Source: a virus
DNA: 31,493 nucleotides
Strand: one strand, 5' to 3'
IMG/VR virus record: IMGVR_UViG_3300042449_002151
Span: 1-31,493 of that record
Below are positions 8,701 to 15,304 of this stretch, in pieces (positions within the stretch are counted from its first letter, which is position 1; every line of letters begins with the position of its first letter). The notes under the pieces were generated by a model that did no database searches, was not told the DNA's origin, and saw only the letters and a program-made list of their open reading frames with translations. Both the position numbers and the translations under genes were made by a program.

Positions 8701-8995
8701 TTCTAGTTACAAACAATTGATTGGATTGTTGTAAATAAGATTTTGCGATATACGCAGCTTCATATTTAGGGATTTGAGTGTTAACAAACTTTGTAGGTTC
8801 AGTACCTCCAAAATACGCCTGAAACTCATCGTAATTAGTGATGAAAATAGGTTCAAAAGCTGGACCTTTTAGGGTTTCTCCAACTAAACCTAGAGTAGTT
8901 ACACCCACACTCTGTGCCACGAATGATAAATCCGTCTCGGATGTATATACACCGGGTGAAACGTAAACTTTTTGATTTGCTTGTGCTGTTGCCAT
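5780..8995 (-). CDS. Tail sheath protein, T4 gp18-like, with a large insertion
   Basis: The N-terminus VYVSPGVYTSETDLSF (about residues 10-25) followed by GLVGETLKGPAFEP is the typical start of contractile sheath subunits. The C-terminal 250 residues also fit: a W-G-N-K-T-L segment, a helix with NVRRLLLQARKLI, LDSVNPILDGIRRDRGL, and a final KALEFIDIEFFITPTGASF. The sheath forms hexameric rings around the tube and contracts to drive it through the envelope. At 1071 residues it is about 400 longer than T4 gp18 (659). The extra length lies mostly in residues 120-730, a Ser/Thr/Asn/Gly-rich, beta-looking region with little charge, which suggests added surface domains. Start ATG 8993-8995 has no Shine-Dalgarno. 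A strong terminator follows. Confidence 0.92.
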   Translation of the reverse strand: MATAQANQKVYVSPGVYTSETDLSFVAQSVGVTTLGLVGETLKGPAFEPIFITNYDEFQAYFGGTEPTKFVNTQIPKYEAAYIAKSYLQQSNQLFVTRILGLSGYDAGPSWSIKVTSNVDPLTIGLNPSAGASFTADFSGSSSGNTTSFIDPTDLPLPVQSALNTQYRLSDGSTSTLQSQINAYIQSVYDTPSSSAVTVNIFGAIPNADALAVELTYSAVTNPYSVDNTNLAYNDLSAGDNDSWYYANFTNYNDNSYSGYSFFFVVSNFSTGASESFSGTISGASYTFSGTAYPEFNNMVVATLRSRGISLFTNSSTSVNHGPVYEVSATTGVTLVCTEQYSGVTNNPYGTFLLSGVTKDSDTFSFEVNLLASSSKFITKVLGVDNFGKSRNEVPLFVEEIYATSLNEAYNQGLIRGVSCELIALPGARSQDSSSIAYNVQRYQAPETPFLVSELRGNKVYNLFKFISISDGDSANVEVKVSIANLSFNNMTFDVLVRNFFDTDANPVVIEKFTNCNMDPASNNFVAKKIGSSNGEYALISKYIMVEMADGAPIDALPCGFYGYTQREYANVLNPSPMIKYKTKYYYPGETIANPPFGAAAGGSNTVESSGDIIRRSYLGFSSQFGIDESFLSYKGRQTPSSWVLSATEVEGQKWNYLSKGFHMDSGATVVTISNSSLTSGQTAFECGSAEFRADPETQENPYYFIYSRKYTVCFAGGFDGWDIYREFRTNQDRFQLGASGYLAGASPSSRYPTATGEGLFKRITVQNNTTDFANTDYYAYLLGILTYQNPEATNINVFATGSIDYVNNSNLCEEAIDMIQYQRADSVYIVTTPDYQMYTPDSSNQFDVIYSQEAVDNLDNTGIDSNYTATYYPWILTRDTVNNTQIYLPPTGEVCRNLALTDNIAFPWFASAGYTRGLVNSIKARQKLTQEDRDTLYQGRINPIATFSDVGTVIWGNKTLQIADTALNRLNVRRLLLQARKLISAVAVRLLFEQNDQIVRQQFLDSVNPILDGIRRDRGLYDFRVTVSSSPEDLDRNTLTGKIYLKPTKALEFIDIEFFITPTGASFENI

Positions 8996-9028
8996 TATTA
9001 ATTAATTCTTTGCAGATTTATTTTATTC

Positions 9029-9035
9029 ATAAATA
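9029..9035 (-). promoter_or_regulatory. Late-promoter-like TATTTAT motif before the sheath gene
   Basis: TATTTAT on the minus strand, 33 nt ahead of the sheath ATG in the divergent gap 8996-9113. On the plus strand the same bases read ATAAATA, 78 nt ahead of the small plus-strand gene at 9114, so this copy could in principle serve either side. A plus-strand TTGACT at 9057-9062 is a possible -35 element for that gene, but I see no good partner. Confidence 0.38.
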
Positions 9036-9113
9036 TTCTTATCTGAATGAAAAAACTTGACTTTTACATATGTATTTGTAAACGGTGAGAATTAATTCTG
9101 CCTTTTTTCTACC

Positions 9114-9275
9114 ATGAAAACCAAGAAAGAAATCAAAAACATAAAAATTGACCCTGCAGTACATGATATACTGAAAAAATATTGTGATAAGAGAGGTATA
9201 AAAATATATAAATTTTTAGAAAATCTTATCTTGGAAAAATGTAAAGAAAAGAAGGATATCTACGGTGAGGATTAA
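9114..9275 (+). CDS. Small ribbon-helix-helix DNA-binding protein
   Basis: A 53-residue frame starts at ATG 9114-9116. It opens with a Lys-rich tail, then a strand-like IKIDPAVHDILKKYC, a helix, the turn residues G-I-K (28-30), and a second helix ending in Glu/Lys-rich residues. This alternating strand-helix-turn-helix layout and size match Arc/MetJ-type (RHH) repressors, which bind operators as dimers through the N-terminal strand. It is divergent from the sheath gene and its TAA overlaps the stop of the convergent gp15-like gene within TTAA. A role in regulating phage transcription or a strand-switch point is plausible but unproven. It is the only plus-strand gene in the tail module. Confidence 0.65.
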   Translation: MKTKKEIKNIKIDPAVHDILKKYCDKRGIKIYKFLENLILEKCKEKKDIYGED

Positions 9276-10312
9276 ATTAACTTATTAAGAAATAACAAAC
9301 TTGCTTCTTTAATATTATCTTGTTTTGTAATTTCAATCCTTAATTCATCATTAGTTGTAATTTGAATTGTTTGAACATCACTACCATAAAAATCATTATT
9401 GATATAAACGTCCCAACCTGAAACGTTGGTCGGTGACAACAAAGTCATATTTGCAGTATATTCAATAAACTCAGAAAGAACTGTATTACCTGTTACAAAT
9501 AACCAATTCATTTCAAACTCATTCGGATTCGGAGGAGTTTTGTCTCTTTTCTGTTTAAAGGTACTTGTATCCAATTCCATTATTTGAACCATTCTTTGAA
9601 TTGCGGGTTTAATCTCAAATTCCTCTTCGTCGATGAGGTAACCCAACATAGTAAAATCATAAGATTGAACATAATATTTTCTGGCGTCCATATTCATCTG
9701 TGATTCATCTCCAACATTATTCAAAATAATCGGAACATACTGACCCTTTATGAAAGTATAAGCCTGTCTCGATGAAAAAGTTTGCATTACAATTTTATTT
9801 AATTGATTCAGCTCTCTCATTCTGTTACAAATAATTTTTACACTGTAATTAATATCTACAGGTACAGGTTGAGGTATTGTATATATATCCATTCCTTGTT
9901 CGTTACCATTCCATGTTGGTACCGAAGCGTAATAGAATTGTTTTCTATTTGGTATTGTATACTGTAAAGACGGATTGGTACCATACTTCACTTCAGGTAC
10001 TCTTACAACAGTCATAAATGGAGGACTTGGGTTATAGTCCAAATCAACAAAAGACCAAGTTTCCAAATATTGAGACCAATTCTGAGTAGTTATAATTCTA
10101 TCTAGAAGTGGCACTATTTGACCCGCGGTAACAACTTGTAACTCTTCCTTAGTAAAATCTAACATACCTCTATCTAAATCCGCATGAAGAACAGATTTTG
10201 GCAAATATGTACCATCTTCATTAATATATTGTAGTAGTTGTTCACGTCTAGCGGACAACTCCTTTTTAGGTACTAATGGTAATGTCTTTTTTATTTGTTT
10301 CGGAAACGGCAT
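9272..10312 (-). CDS. Tail completion/sheath stabiliser, T4 gp15-like
   Basis: The 346-residue product has the gp15 pattern. A central NYSVKIICNRMRELNQLNKI matches the part of gp15 where a strand is followed by a helix that pairs subunits. A Pro-Ile-Ile-Leu-Asn strand with VGDES follows, then the segment YVQSYDFTMLGYLIDEEEFE ahead of an acidic C-terminal extension. In T4 gp15 (272 residues) forms the hexameric ring that caps the tail and joins it to the neck. A beta-rich C-terminal domain from about residue 285 is extra compared with T4. Its ATG shares one base (TAATG) with the stop of the phosphatase gene, implying translational coupling, and it lies upstream of the sheath gene as in other T4-like phages. 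Confidence 0.68.
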   Translation of the reverse strand: MPFPKQIKKTLPLVPKKELSARREQLLQYINEDGTYLPKSVLHADLDRGMLDFTKEELQVVTAGQIVPLLDRIITTQNWSQYLETWSFVDLDYNPSPPFMTVVRVPEVKYGTNPSLQYTIPNRKQFYYASVPTWNGNEQGMDIYTIPQPVPVDINYSVKIICNRMRELNQLNKIVMQTFSSRQAYTFIKGQYVPIILNNVGDESQMNMDARKYYVQSYDFTMLGYLIDEEEFEIKPAIQRMVQIMELDTSTFKQKRDKTPPNPNEFEMNWLFVTGNTVLSEFIEYTANMTLLSPTNVSGWDVYINNDFYGSDVQTIQITTNDELRIEITKQDNIKEASLLFLNKLI

Positions 10313-11022
10313 TATTTACTAAACTTTTCAATCATTTTATCCATTGGATAGAACGTATCTGCATATTTGTCATACCCGCTTCCGAAGAATCTGCCAGAAT
10401 CAATCATTCTTTTCCAACCATTATATTTTGTAGTGTAATTCCATAAGTCGTCCAAATCAGTCATTTTACCTGTCTTTTTCAAATACCCACCAACCAAACC
10501 ACCAGTTCTATCTGCACCGTGAGCACAGTGTATTAATGTATTACCTTCAGATAAAATAGGGATTATTTTTCTCAAAGACCCTACATACCCTTCACCTTCT
10601 TTATAACCTTCATGAGAACTTATTTTATGAAATTTACAACCCAAACTTTCACAAATTTTTTTCTCGTCGGAAATAGAAAGAGGTTCATGTGAACTTCTAT
10701 GCTTCGCATCAACCCCATCACCATTCAAACGTATAATATTTTTGATTCCAAATTTTTTGATAACTGCAGGAAGAACTGACCCTTCGATTTGAGCCGACCT
10801 AAAATTATTTTTACCGTCAGGAATTGAATGAAAATTATACTTTGTTTTCAAATCCTGAGGTACTTCTACTTCTAAATCTTTATCTTCTAACCCCAATTGG
10901 GACTTTAACTTTTCCAAAGATTCGGGACCCAACAAATCTTTCAATTTATCCATCAAAAAATCTGCAAGCCCTTCAGTTATAACAACCGCTTTATCTCCTT
11001 GCTTGTTAAAAATAAGTTTCAT
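10312..11022 (-). CDS. Dual-specificity/tyrosine phosphatase-like protein
   Basis: The 236-residue protein carries the cysteine phosphatase signature HC-x5-R as IHCAHGADRTGG, with catalytic C166 and R172. Upstream is FRSAQIEGSVLP (residues 74-85), the recognition segment commonly seen in dual-specificity phosphatases, followed by an IIRLNGDG strand. A candidate general acid lies in the 105-140 loop but I cannot choose it by eye. The first 60 residues are a separate Lys/Leu/Glu-rich helical extension. It probably removes phosphate from protein Ser/Thr/Tyr or from phosphoinositide/RNA 5' ends; the substrate is unknown. Both flanking genes (gp14-like and gp15-like) overlap it by a single base (TAATG), so it is made with the neck proteins. 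Confidence 0.8.
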   Translation of the reverse strand: MKLIFNKQGDKAVVITEGLADFLMDKLKDLLGPESLEKLKSQLGLEDKDLEVEVPQDLKTKYNFHSIPDGKNNFRSAQIEGSVLPAVIKKFGIKNIIRLNGDGVDAKHRSSHEPLSISDEKKICESLGCKFHKISSHEGYKEGEGYVGSLRKIIPILSEGNTLIHCAHGADRTGGLVGGYLKKTGKMTDLDDLWNYTTKYNGWKRMIDSGRFFGSGYDKYADTFYPMDKMIEKFSK

Positions 11023-11537
11023 TATATTCCTTTGAATTCGTTTTCACTCACATAAGTGGCAACCACAGTTCTATAGAACGGTTTGTACCCTCCGTAAGTA
11101 TGTTTATTATCGGACCTAACATAACCGTCATCACTCACAACATAATATCTTACCCTATCCTCAGTTTCATAATATCCCAAATAATCACCCATGAATATTT
11201 CTACACCCATATCTTCTAAAGTTTTTTGGTAGATACTGAATCTCATATTACCAGGTTCCTGTTGTTCCACTCTTGAATTGCCCAAAAATTTATTTGTTGG
11301 TGCCATAACTTGAACGTATCCCTTGAGTTCAACCGGTGCAAGAAATTGCACACCATCTTCGAGCACTTCCCCATAAACATCATCGGTTTTTGTTTTATAC
11401 CTATCAATTCGATATAAAATAACCGTGAAGTTCATATCACCTAAAAGCCATTCTTCCCCCATACTTATGTCCAACGCATAATCTTCTCCTCCGAAGAATT
11501 TCCCTAATCTTGTTATTGGTACTAAATTTTCTGGCAT
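11022..11537 (-). CDS. Neck protein, T4 gp14-like
   Basis: The 171-residue protein shares the gp14 layout: a conserved TDDVYGEVLEDGVQF near residue 50 (T4 gp14 has a D-T-I-F-G-E-D-L motif here), then a strand-rich domain with VELKGYVQVM, an Asp-Met-Gly-Val-Glu segment, MGDYLGYYETEDRVRYYVV and a final Y-x-R-T-V-V-A-T-Y strand. In T4, gp13 and gp14 join the filled head to the tail. It is shorter than T4 gp14 (256 residues) because the N-terminal part is reduced. The ATG (11535-11537) is only 4 nt downstream of a TATTTAT motif, which would give a nearly leaderless mRNA if that motif is a -10 element. Confidence 0.6.
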   Translation of the reverse strand: MPENLVPITRLGKFFGGEDYALDISMGEEWLLGDMNFTVILYRIDRYKTKTDDVYGEVLEDGVQFLAPVELKGYVQVMAPTNKFLGNSRVEQQEPGNMRFSIYQKTLEDMGVEIFMGDYLGYYETEDRVRYYVVSDDGYVRSDNKHTYGGYKPFYRTVVATYVSENEFKGI

Positions 11538-11541
11538 ATTG

Positions 11542-11548
11542 ATAAATA
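11542..11548 (-). promoter_or_regulatory. Late-promoter-like TATTTAT motif in a divergent gap
   Basis: TATTTAT on the minus strand, 4 nt ahead of the gp14-like ATG. The gap 11538-11580 also has to serve the plus-strand SET gene, for which the same bases read ATAAATA, 32 nt before its ATG. Confidence 0.38.
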
Positions 11549-11580
11549 CTTTACAGTTGATTATATTTAATCCAAAAATT

Positions 11581-11967
11581 ATGGTAATATATCCACCAAC
11601 TAAAATAAAACTTCAAAAAAGTAACACTCACGGGATTGGTGTTTTTTGTTCTAAACAAATATCGAGAGGTGAGATTATTGAACAATGTTCATTTTTGGTA
11701 ATTCAAAATCACAGAAATAAACCACTTCACGTTTTCATTGACCATGCATATGTTTGGCCAAAATCTGTCAATTGGAGAGAATATGTGTTAGTTATGGGAT
11801 ATGGTTCATTTTATAATCATTCTTCTGAACCTAATGTCGATTGGGTAACAAAAGAAAACGAAAATATTTTCGAATATTTTGCAATAAAAGATATCAAAGA
11901 AGGAGAAGAACTTTTTATTAATTATGGAATGGAGATAAATTTTCCAATCAAAAAACCGAATGGATAA
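11581..11967 (+). CDS. SET-domain protein, putative protein-lysine methyltransferase
   Basis: The 128-residue product is essentially a lone SET domain. THGIGVFCSKQISRGEIIE is the N-terminal SET strand with the AdoMet-binding G-x-G-V-F. GSFYNHSSEPNVDW contains the NHS-x-x-PN pseudoknot motif, and IKEGEELFINYG is the C-terminal G-E-E-L-x-x-x-Y-G motif with the catalytic Tyr. SET enzymes transfer methyl groups from AdoMet to lysine in proteins. The pre-SET and post-SET zinc motifs are absent, as in most bacterial and viral forms. I start at ATG 11581; a TTG 42 nt upstream would add 14 residues but is less likely. The gene overlaps the helicase gene by 8 nt, so the two are coupled. Confidence 0.85.
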   Translation: MVIYPPTKIKLQKSNTHGIGVFCSKQISRGEIIEQCSFLVIQNHRNKPLHVFIDHAYVWPKSVNWREYVLVMGYGSFYNHSSEPNVDWVTKENENIFEYFAIKDIKEGEELFINYGMEINFPIKKPNG

Positions 11968-13717
11968 AATAAGTTTAGAATCCAAAGCACTAATATTGTT
12001 GGAGTCCTATGATGGACCTAACAATTATTTGCTTGAACTAAAAAGAAAGTCACAAGTAAATAAAAAGTTTTACCCAACTAGGAGTCAATCTGAATATATA
12101 ATTAACAACCACGATAAAACCCCTAAGGTTGCCAAAAAGTGGATTATATTAGATTCATACTTTGCTCAAAAATTGGCAGATGACAAACTATACACGAACG
12201 TTCCCGAAAAAGTTTGGGTTGAAAAGTTATTAGCAGAAAAAGACAAGGCCTATCATATTTGGGGTAAAGTTTTTGAAACCGAACAACTCCACGACTTTTG
12301 GTTACCCAAAGCATCAATAATAAAAGACAATACAGTAAAAGATGTTGTAATTGATTATGAAAAATATTCAAAAAGACCTCCGTTAACTCATCAGAGAGAA
12401 GCTATCCAAAAATTAGTTGAAAATAAAAAATACATCTTGGCAGATGATATGGGTTTGGGAAAAACCACTTCAACAATAATTGCGGCTCTTGAATCTGGTG
12501 CAAAAAAAGTTTTAATCATTTGTCCGGCAACACTCAAAATAAATTGGAAGAGAGAGATTGAAAACTATTCTAACAAGTCAATTTATATTTGTGAAGGTAA
12601 AAATTTTGAAGGGAACCATGATTTTGTAATAATAAACTATGATATAATAAAGAATTTTCATGACACTAAAAAGAAAGATGATTCGCAAATTCTTAGGGCC
12701 AATTTTGATTTGGTGGTTATTGATGAAGCACACTATATCAAAAATGCTCAAGCTCAGAGAACCAAACTCATAAATGATATTGTAAAAAAAGTTGACAGGT
12801 TGTGGTTATTAACCGGTACACCAATGACATCAAGACCTATAGATTACTTCAACTTGTTGAGTTTGATTGATTCTCCTGTTGCTAAAAATTGGATGGCTTA
12901 TGTGATTAGATATTGTTCGGGTTATCAATTTAGAGTTGGTCCAAGAAAAGTTTGGAATGTAATGGGGGCCTCAAATTTAGAAGAATTAAGAGATAGAACA
13001 TCGAACCTTACCTTGAGAAGATTAAAAGAAGATGTTTTAGATTTACCTGATAAAATTATTACACCCGTATATCTGAGATTAAAATCTAAAGAATACGAAG
13101 AGGTTATGGGCGAGTATTATAATTGGTATGAAAAAAACCCTGAAGAATCTAAATCATTGACGGTACAATTTACCAAACTAACCAAGGTTAGGCAAATAAT
13201 TGCAGACGAAAAAATAAGTCAAACAATTGAATTGGCCGAAAATATTTTAGAACAAGATAAAAAGGTTATTATTTTTTGTAATTTCACAAACTCACTCAAT
13301 AAAATTACAGAGCACTTTGGAAAAACCGCAGTAAAACTTGATGGGTCTATGTCCAAACAAGAAAGACAATTTGCGGTAGACCAATTCCAAGAAAATGAAA
13401 AAGTTAAAGTTTTTGTTGGTAATATTAAAGCTGCTGGCGTGGGGATTACCTTAACATCTGCAGAAGCGGTTATCATGAACGACCTTTCATTTTTACCCTC
13501 AGACCACTCTCAAGCAGAAGACAGAGCATATAGATATGGTCAAAAAAATAATGTACTTGTATATTACCCAATTTTTGAAAATACAATCGAAGGAATAATT
13601 TACGACATATTAAATAACAAAAAACAAGTAATAGCAACCGTTATGGGTGACGTGTCAAATTCATCTGCCGATTACGTTGAAGAAATATTACAAAAAATAA
13701 ATGAAATGCGACATTAA
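11960..13717 (+). CDS. SNF2-family (SMARCAL1-like) helicase/ATPase
   Basis: The 585-residue protein has the full SF2/SNF2 motif set: motif Q/I region THQREAIQ then ADDMGLGKTT (Walker A Lys168), motif Ia IICPATL, motif II VIDEAH (255-258 DEAH), motif III WLLTGTP, then IIFCNF and DGSMSKQERQ, motif V AAGVGITLTSA and motif VI QAEDRAYRYGQ. The compact spacing without large insertions resembles the SMARCAL1/annealing-helicase and phage branch. Residues 1-140 are a helical N-terminal region I do not recognise. It probably remodels or reanneals forked DNA in replication and recombination, possibly in place of T4 UvsW. It overlaps the SET gene by 8 nt and lies 36 nt before the next gene. Confidence 0.9.
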   Translation: MDKISLESKALILLESYDGPNNYLLELKRKSQVNKKFYPTRSQSEYIINNHDKTPKVAKKWIILDSYFAQKLADDKLYTNVPEKVWVEKLLAEKDKAYHIWGKVFETEQLHDFWLPKASIIKDNTVKDVVIDYEKYSKRPPLTHQREAIQKLVENKKYILADDMGLGKTTSTIIAALESGAKKVLIICPATLKINWKREIENYSNKSIYICEGKNFEGNHDFVIINYDIIKNFHDTKKKDDSQILRANFDLVVIDEAHYIKNAQAQRTKLINDIVKKVDRLWLLTGTPMTSRPIDYFNLLSLIDSPVAKNWMAYVIRYCSGYQFRVGPRKVWNVMGASNLEELRDRTSNLTLRRLKEDVLDLPDKIITPVYLRLKSKEYEEVMGEYYNWYEKNPEESKSLTVQFTKLTKVRQIIADEKISQTIELAENILEQDKKVIIFCNFTNSLNKITEHFGKTAVKLDGSMSKQERQFAVDQFQENEKVKVFVGNIKAAGVGITLTSAEAVIMNDLSFLPSDHSQAEDRAYRYGQKNNVLVYYPIFENTIEGIIYDILNNKKQVIATVMGDVSNSSADYVEEILQKINEMRH

Positions 13718-13729
13718 CGAACTTCGGGT

Positions 13730-13737
13730 TATTTATA
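13730..13737 (+). promoter_or_regulatory. Late-promoter-like TATTTATA motif
   Basis: TATTTATA on the plus (sense) strand, 16 nt ahead of the SOD-fusion ATG. It sits inside a 7-bp inverted repeat (GTTATTT and AAATAAC) that spans 13728-13745. With the one at 15293 it shows the motif keeps its sense orientation on the plus strand too. Confidence 0.42.
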
Positions 13738-13753
13738 GAAATAACTCAGTTAA

Positions 13754-15286
13754 ATGAAAAAAGTAGAAGAAAAAATTATACAACTCCAAAGCCAAATACT
13801 TGAAAGTAGAATTGAAACCGAAAAAGAGTTGTTACTAACAGAAATGAAAAAAATTGGAATAGAAAAACTTCCATATTCCTATTCAGCCTTGAAACCATTT
13901 ATCGATTCAGAGACAATGGATTTCCATTATAACAAACATTATAAAGGTTATGTAGATAAGTTGAACGACGCTTTATCTAAAAAGAAATATGGTGACTTAG
14001 AATTAGAACAAATTATTAAAAACATAAGTCGTTACGATAAATCAATAAGAAACAATGCGGGTGGGGCCTTCAACCACGCACTTTTTTGGAATATGCTTTC
14101 ACCCAAAACACAAAAGTTGACAGGTGAACTTTATAAAAAAATAACAAAGAAGTGGGGAACGTTTACCAACTTTAAAAAAGAATTTGAAACCGCAGCTAAA
14201 GACCGATTTGGTTCAGGATGGGTATGGTTAGTTTTAACCGCTAAGAACCAATTGAAAATTATGACTACTCCGAACCAAGACAATCCATTAATGAATATTA
14301 TTGATGGTGGTGGTTTTCCACTACTCGGTCTAGATTTATGGGAACATGCTTATTATCTGAAATACAGAAACAAGAGAGATGAATATATTTTAAATTTTTG
14401 GAAAGTAGTTAATTGGGATTTTGTTACCAAAATGTATGAATTAAGAACCCAAACGAAATTATTAGAATCCACAGAGTTTAGGAATGTTATTTCAGAACAA
14501 AAGACCGCAAATTTTTGTGACGCCAAAGAGATTGTATATTACAAAGAACTTTTGAATCCATATAAAAATAAAAAATTTTATGAAGAAGAGGTTAGAAAAA
14601 CATTGAAATCTGTATTTGGACAATTTTGGGTTGAGGAAACTAAAGATGAGATGTCCGGATTTTATGGAATAGAATCACCTGAAGGTAGGTCAATACTTAA
14701 TAACCTAAACAGCAATATTAATACTTTCTGTCTACTTGTTAAAGCCGTAAACAAAGAAATTGATAAAATCGGAAAATCAGATAAAAAGTTCGATTTCACG
14801 AAAAAAGAAAAGTCGAACATGAAAGAATTATCAAGATTTTTGAATGCTTTAGATTATTTCAAAACAAACATTTACACGAAAAAGAATCCTGATTTTGTAA
14901 ATATTGTAAACGTTCTTTTGATTTTGTGGGAAAGAGGGCAAAAAAGTGAAAGAAAAGTTGAAGAAAAACTACAAAATTATTTTGGCGAATCATCCAAAGT
15001 AACCAGATTTGGTAAACATGGGTCGAAAAAAGATGCTTTTGGCGGTGTAGATATTGTTATAAATTTAGATGGTGTTGATTACACCGGACAAATTAAACCT
15101 TTCAACACCACAAAAACTGATGGTGATGAAATTGCTGTATTAGGTAATGCAAACTACGCAGATTACAAAACTGATTGGTTATTGTTTCATAATACCAAAA
15201 CAGACCAGATACTTATATTTGAAAATAAACCTATAGGTAGAAAGTACGTTTTTAAATTAAACTCGTTACTCCACGAAATAGAATAA
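13754..15286 (+). CDS. Superoxide dismutase fused to a C-terminal nuclease-like domain
   Basis: Residues 40-230 are a complete Mn/Fe superoxide dismutase. The metal ligands are all present: H58 (in FHYNKHYKGYV), H108 (GGAFNHALFW), D194 and H198 (LDLWEHAYYLKYRN). The Gly-Gly-Ala-Phe before H108 and the N-Q-D (Q175) follow the MnSOD pattern rather than FeSOD. It would convert superoxide to peroxide and oxygen in the cytoplasm. Residues 1-38 are a charged helix. Residues 235-510 are not SOD. The end shows E399-E404 helix, then GGVDIVINLDG (D433) and GQIK (Q446, K448), which fits a variant PD-(D/E)XK nuclease core. I know of no family with this fusion. The first domain is certain, the second inferred. 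Confidence 0.85.
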   Translation: MKKVEEKIIQLQSQILESRIETEKELLLTEMKKIGIEKLPYSYSALKPFIDSETMDFHYNKHYKGYVDKLNDALSKKKYGDLELEQIIKNISRYDKSIRNNAGGAFNHALFWNMLSPKTQKLTGELYKKITKKWGTFTNFKKEFETAAKDRFGSGWVWLVLTAKNQLKIMTTPNQDNPLMNIIDGGGFPLLGLDLWEHAYYLKYRNKRDEYILNFWKVVNWDFVTKMYELRTQTKLLESTEFRNVISEQKTANFCDAKEIVYYKELLNPYKNKKFYEEEVRKTLKSVFGQFWVEETKDEMSGFYGIESPEGRSILNNLNSNINTFCLLVKAVNKEIDKIGKSDKKFDFTKKEKSNMKELSRFLNALDYFKTNIYTKKNPDFVNIVNVLLILWERGQKSERKVEEKLQNYFGESSKVTRFGKHGSKKDAFGGVDIVINLDGVDYTGQIKPFNTTKTDGDEIAVLGNANYADYKTDWLLFHNTKTDQILIFENKPIGRKYVFKLNSLLHEIE

Positions 15287-15292
15287 TAAGAA

Positions 15293-15299
15293 TATTTAT
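15293..15299 (+). promoter_or_regulatory. Late-promoter-like TATTTAT motif
   Basis: TATTTAT on the plus strand 5 nt ahead of the gp13-like ATG. If it is a -10 element the mRNA would be almost leaderless. No Shine-Dalgarno is present. Confidence 0.42.
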
Positions 15300-15304
15300 T
15301 TGAT

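Noticed and set aside
11539-11580. TTG start for the SET gene
   Set aside because: The ATG at 11581 starts just ahead of the conserved domain; the upstream residues add nothing recognisable.
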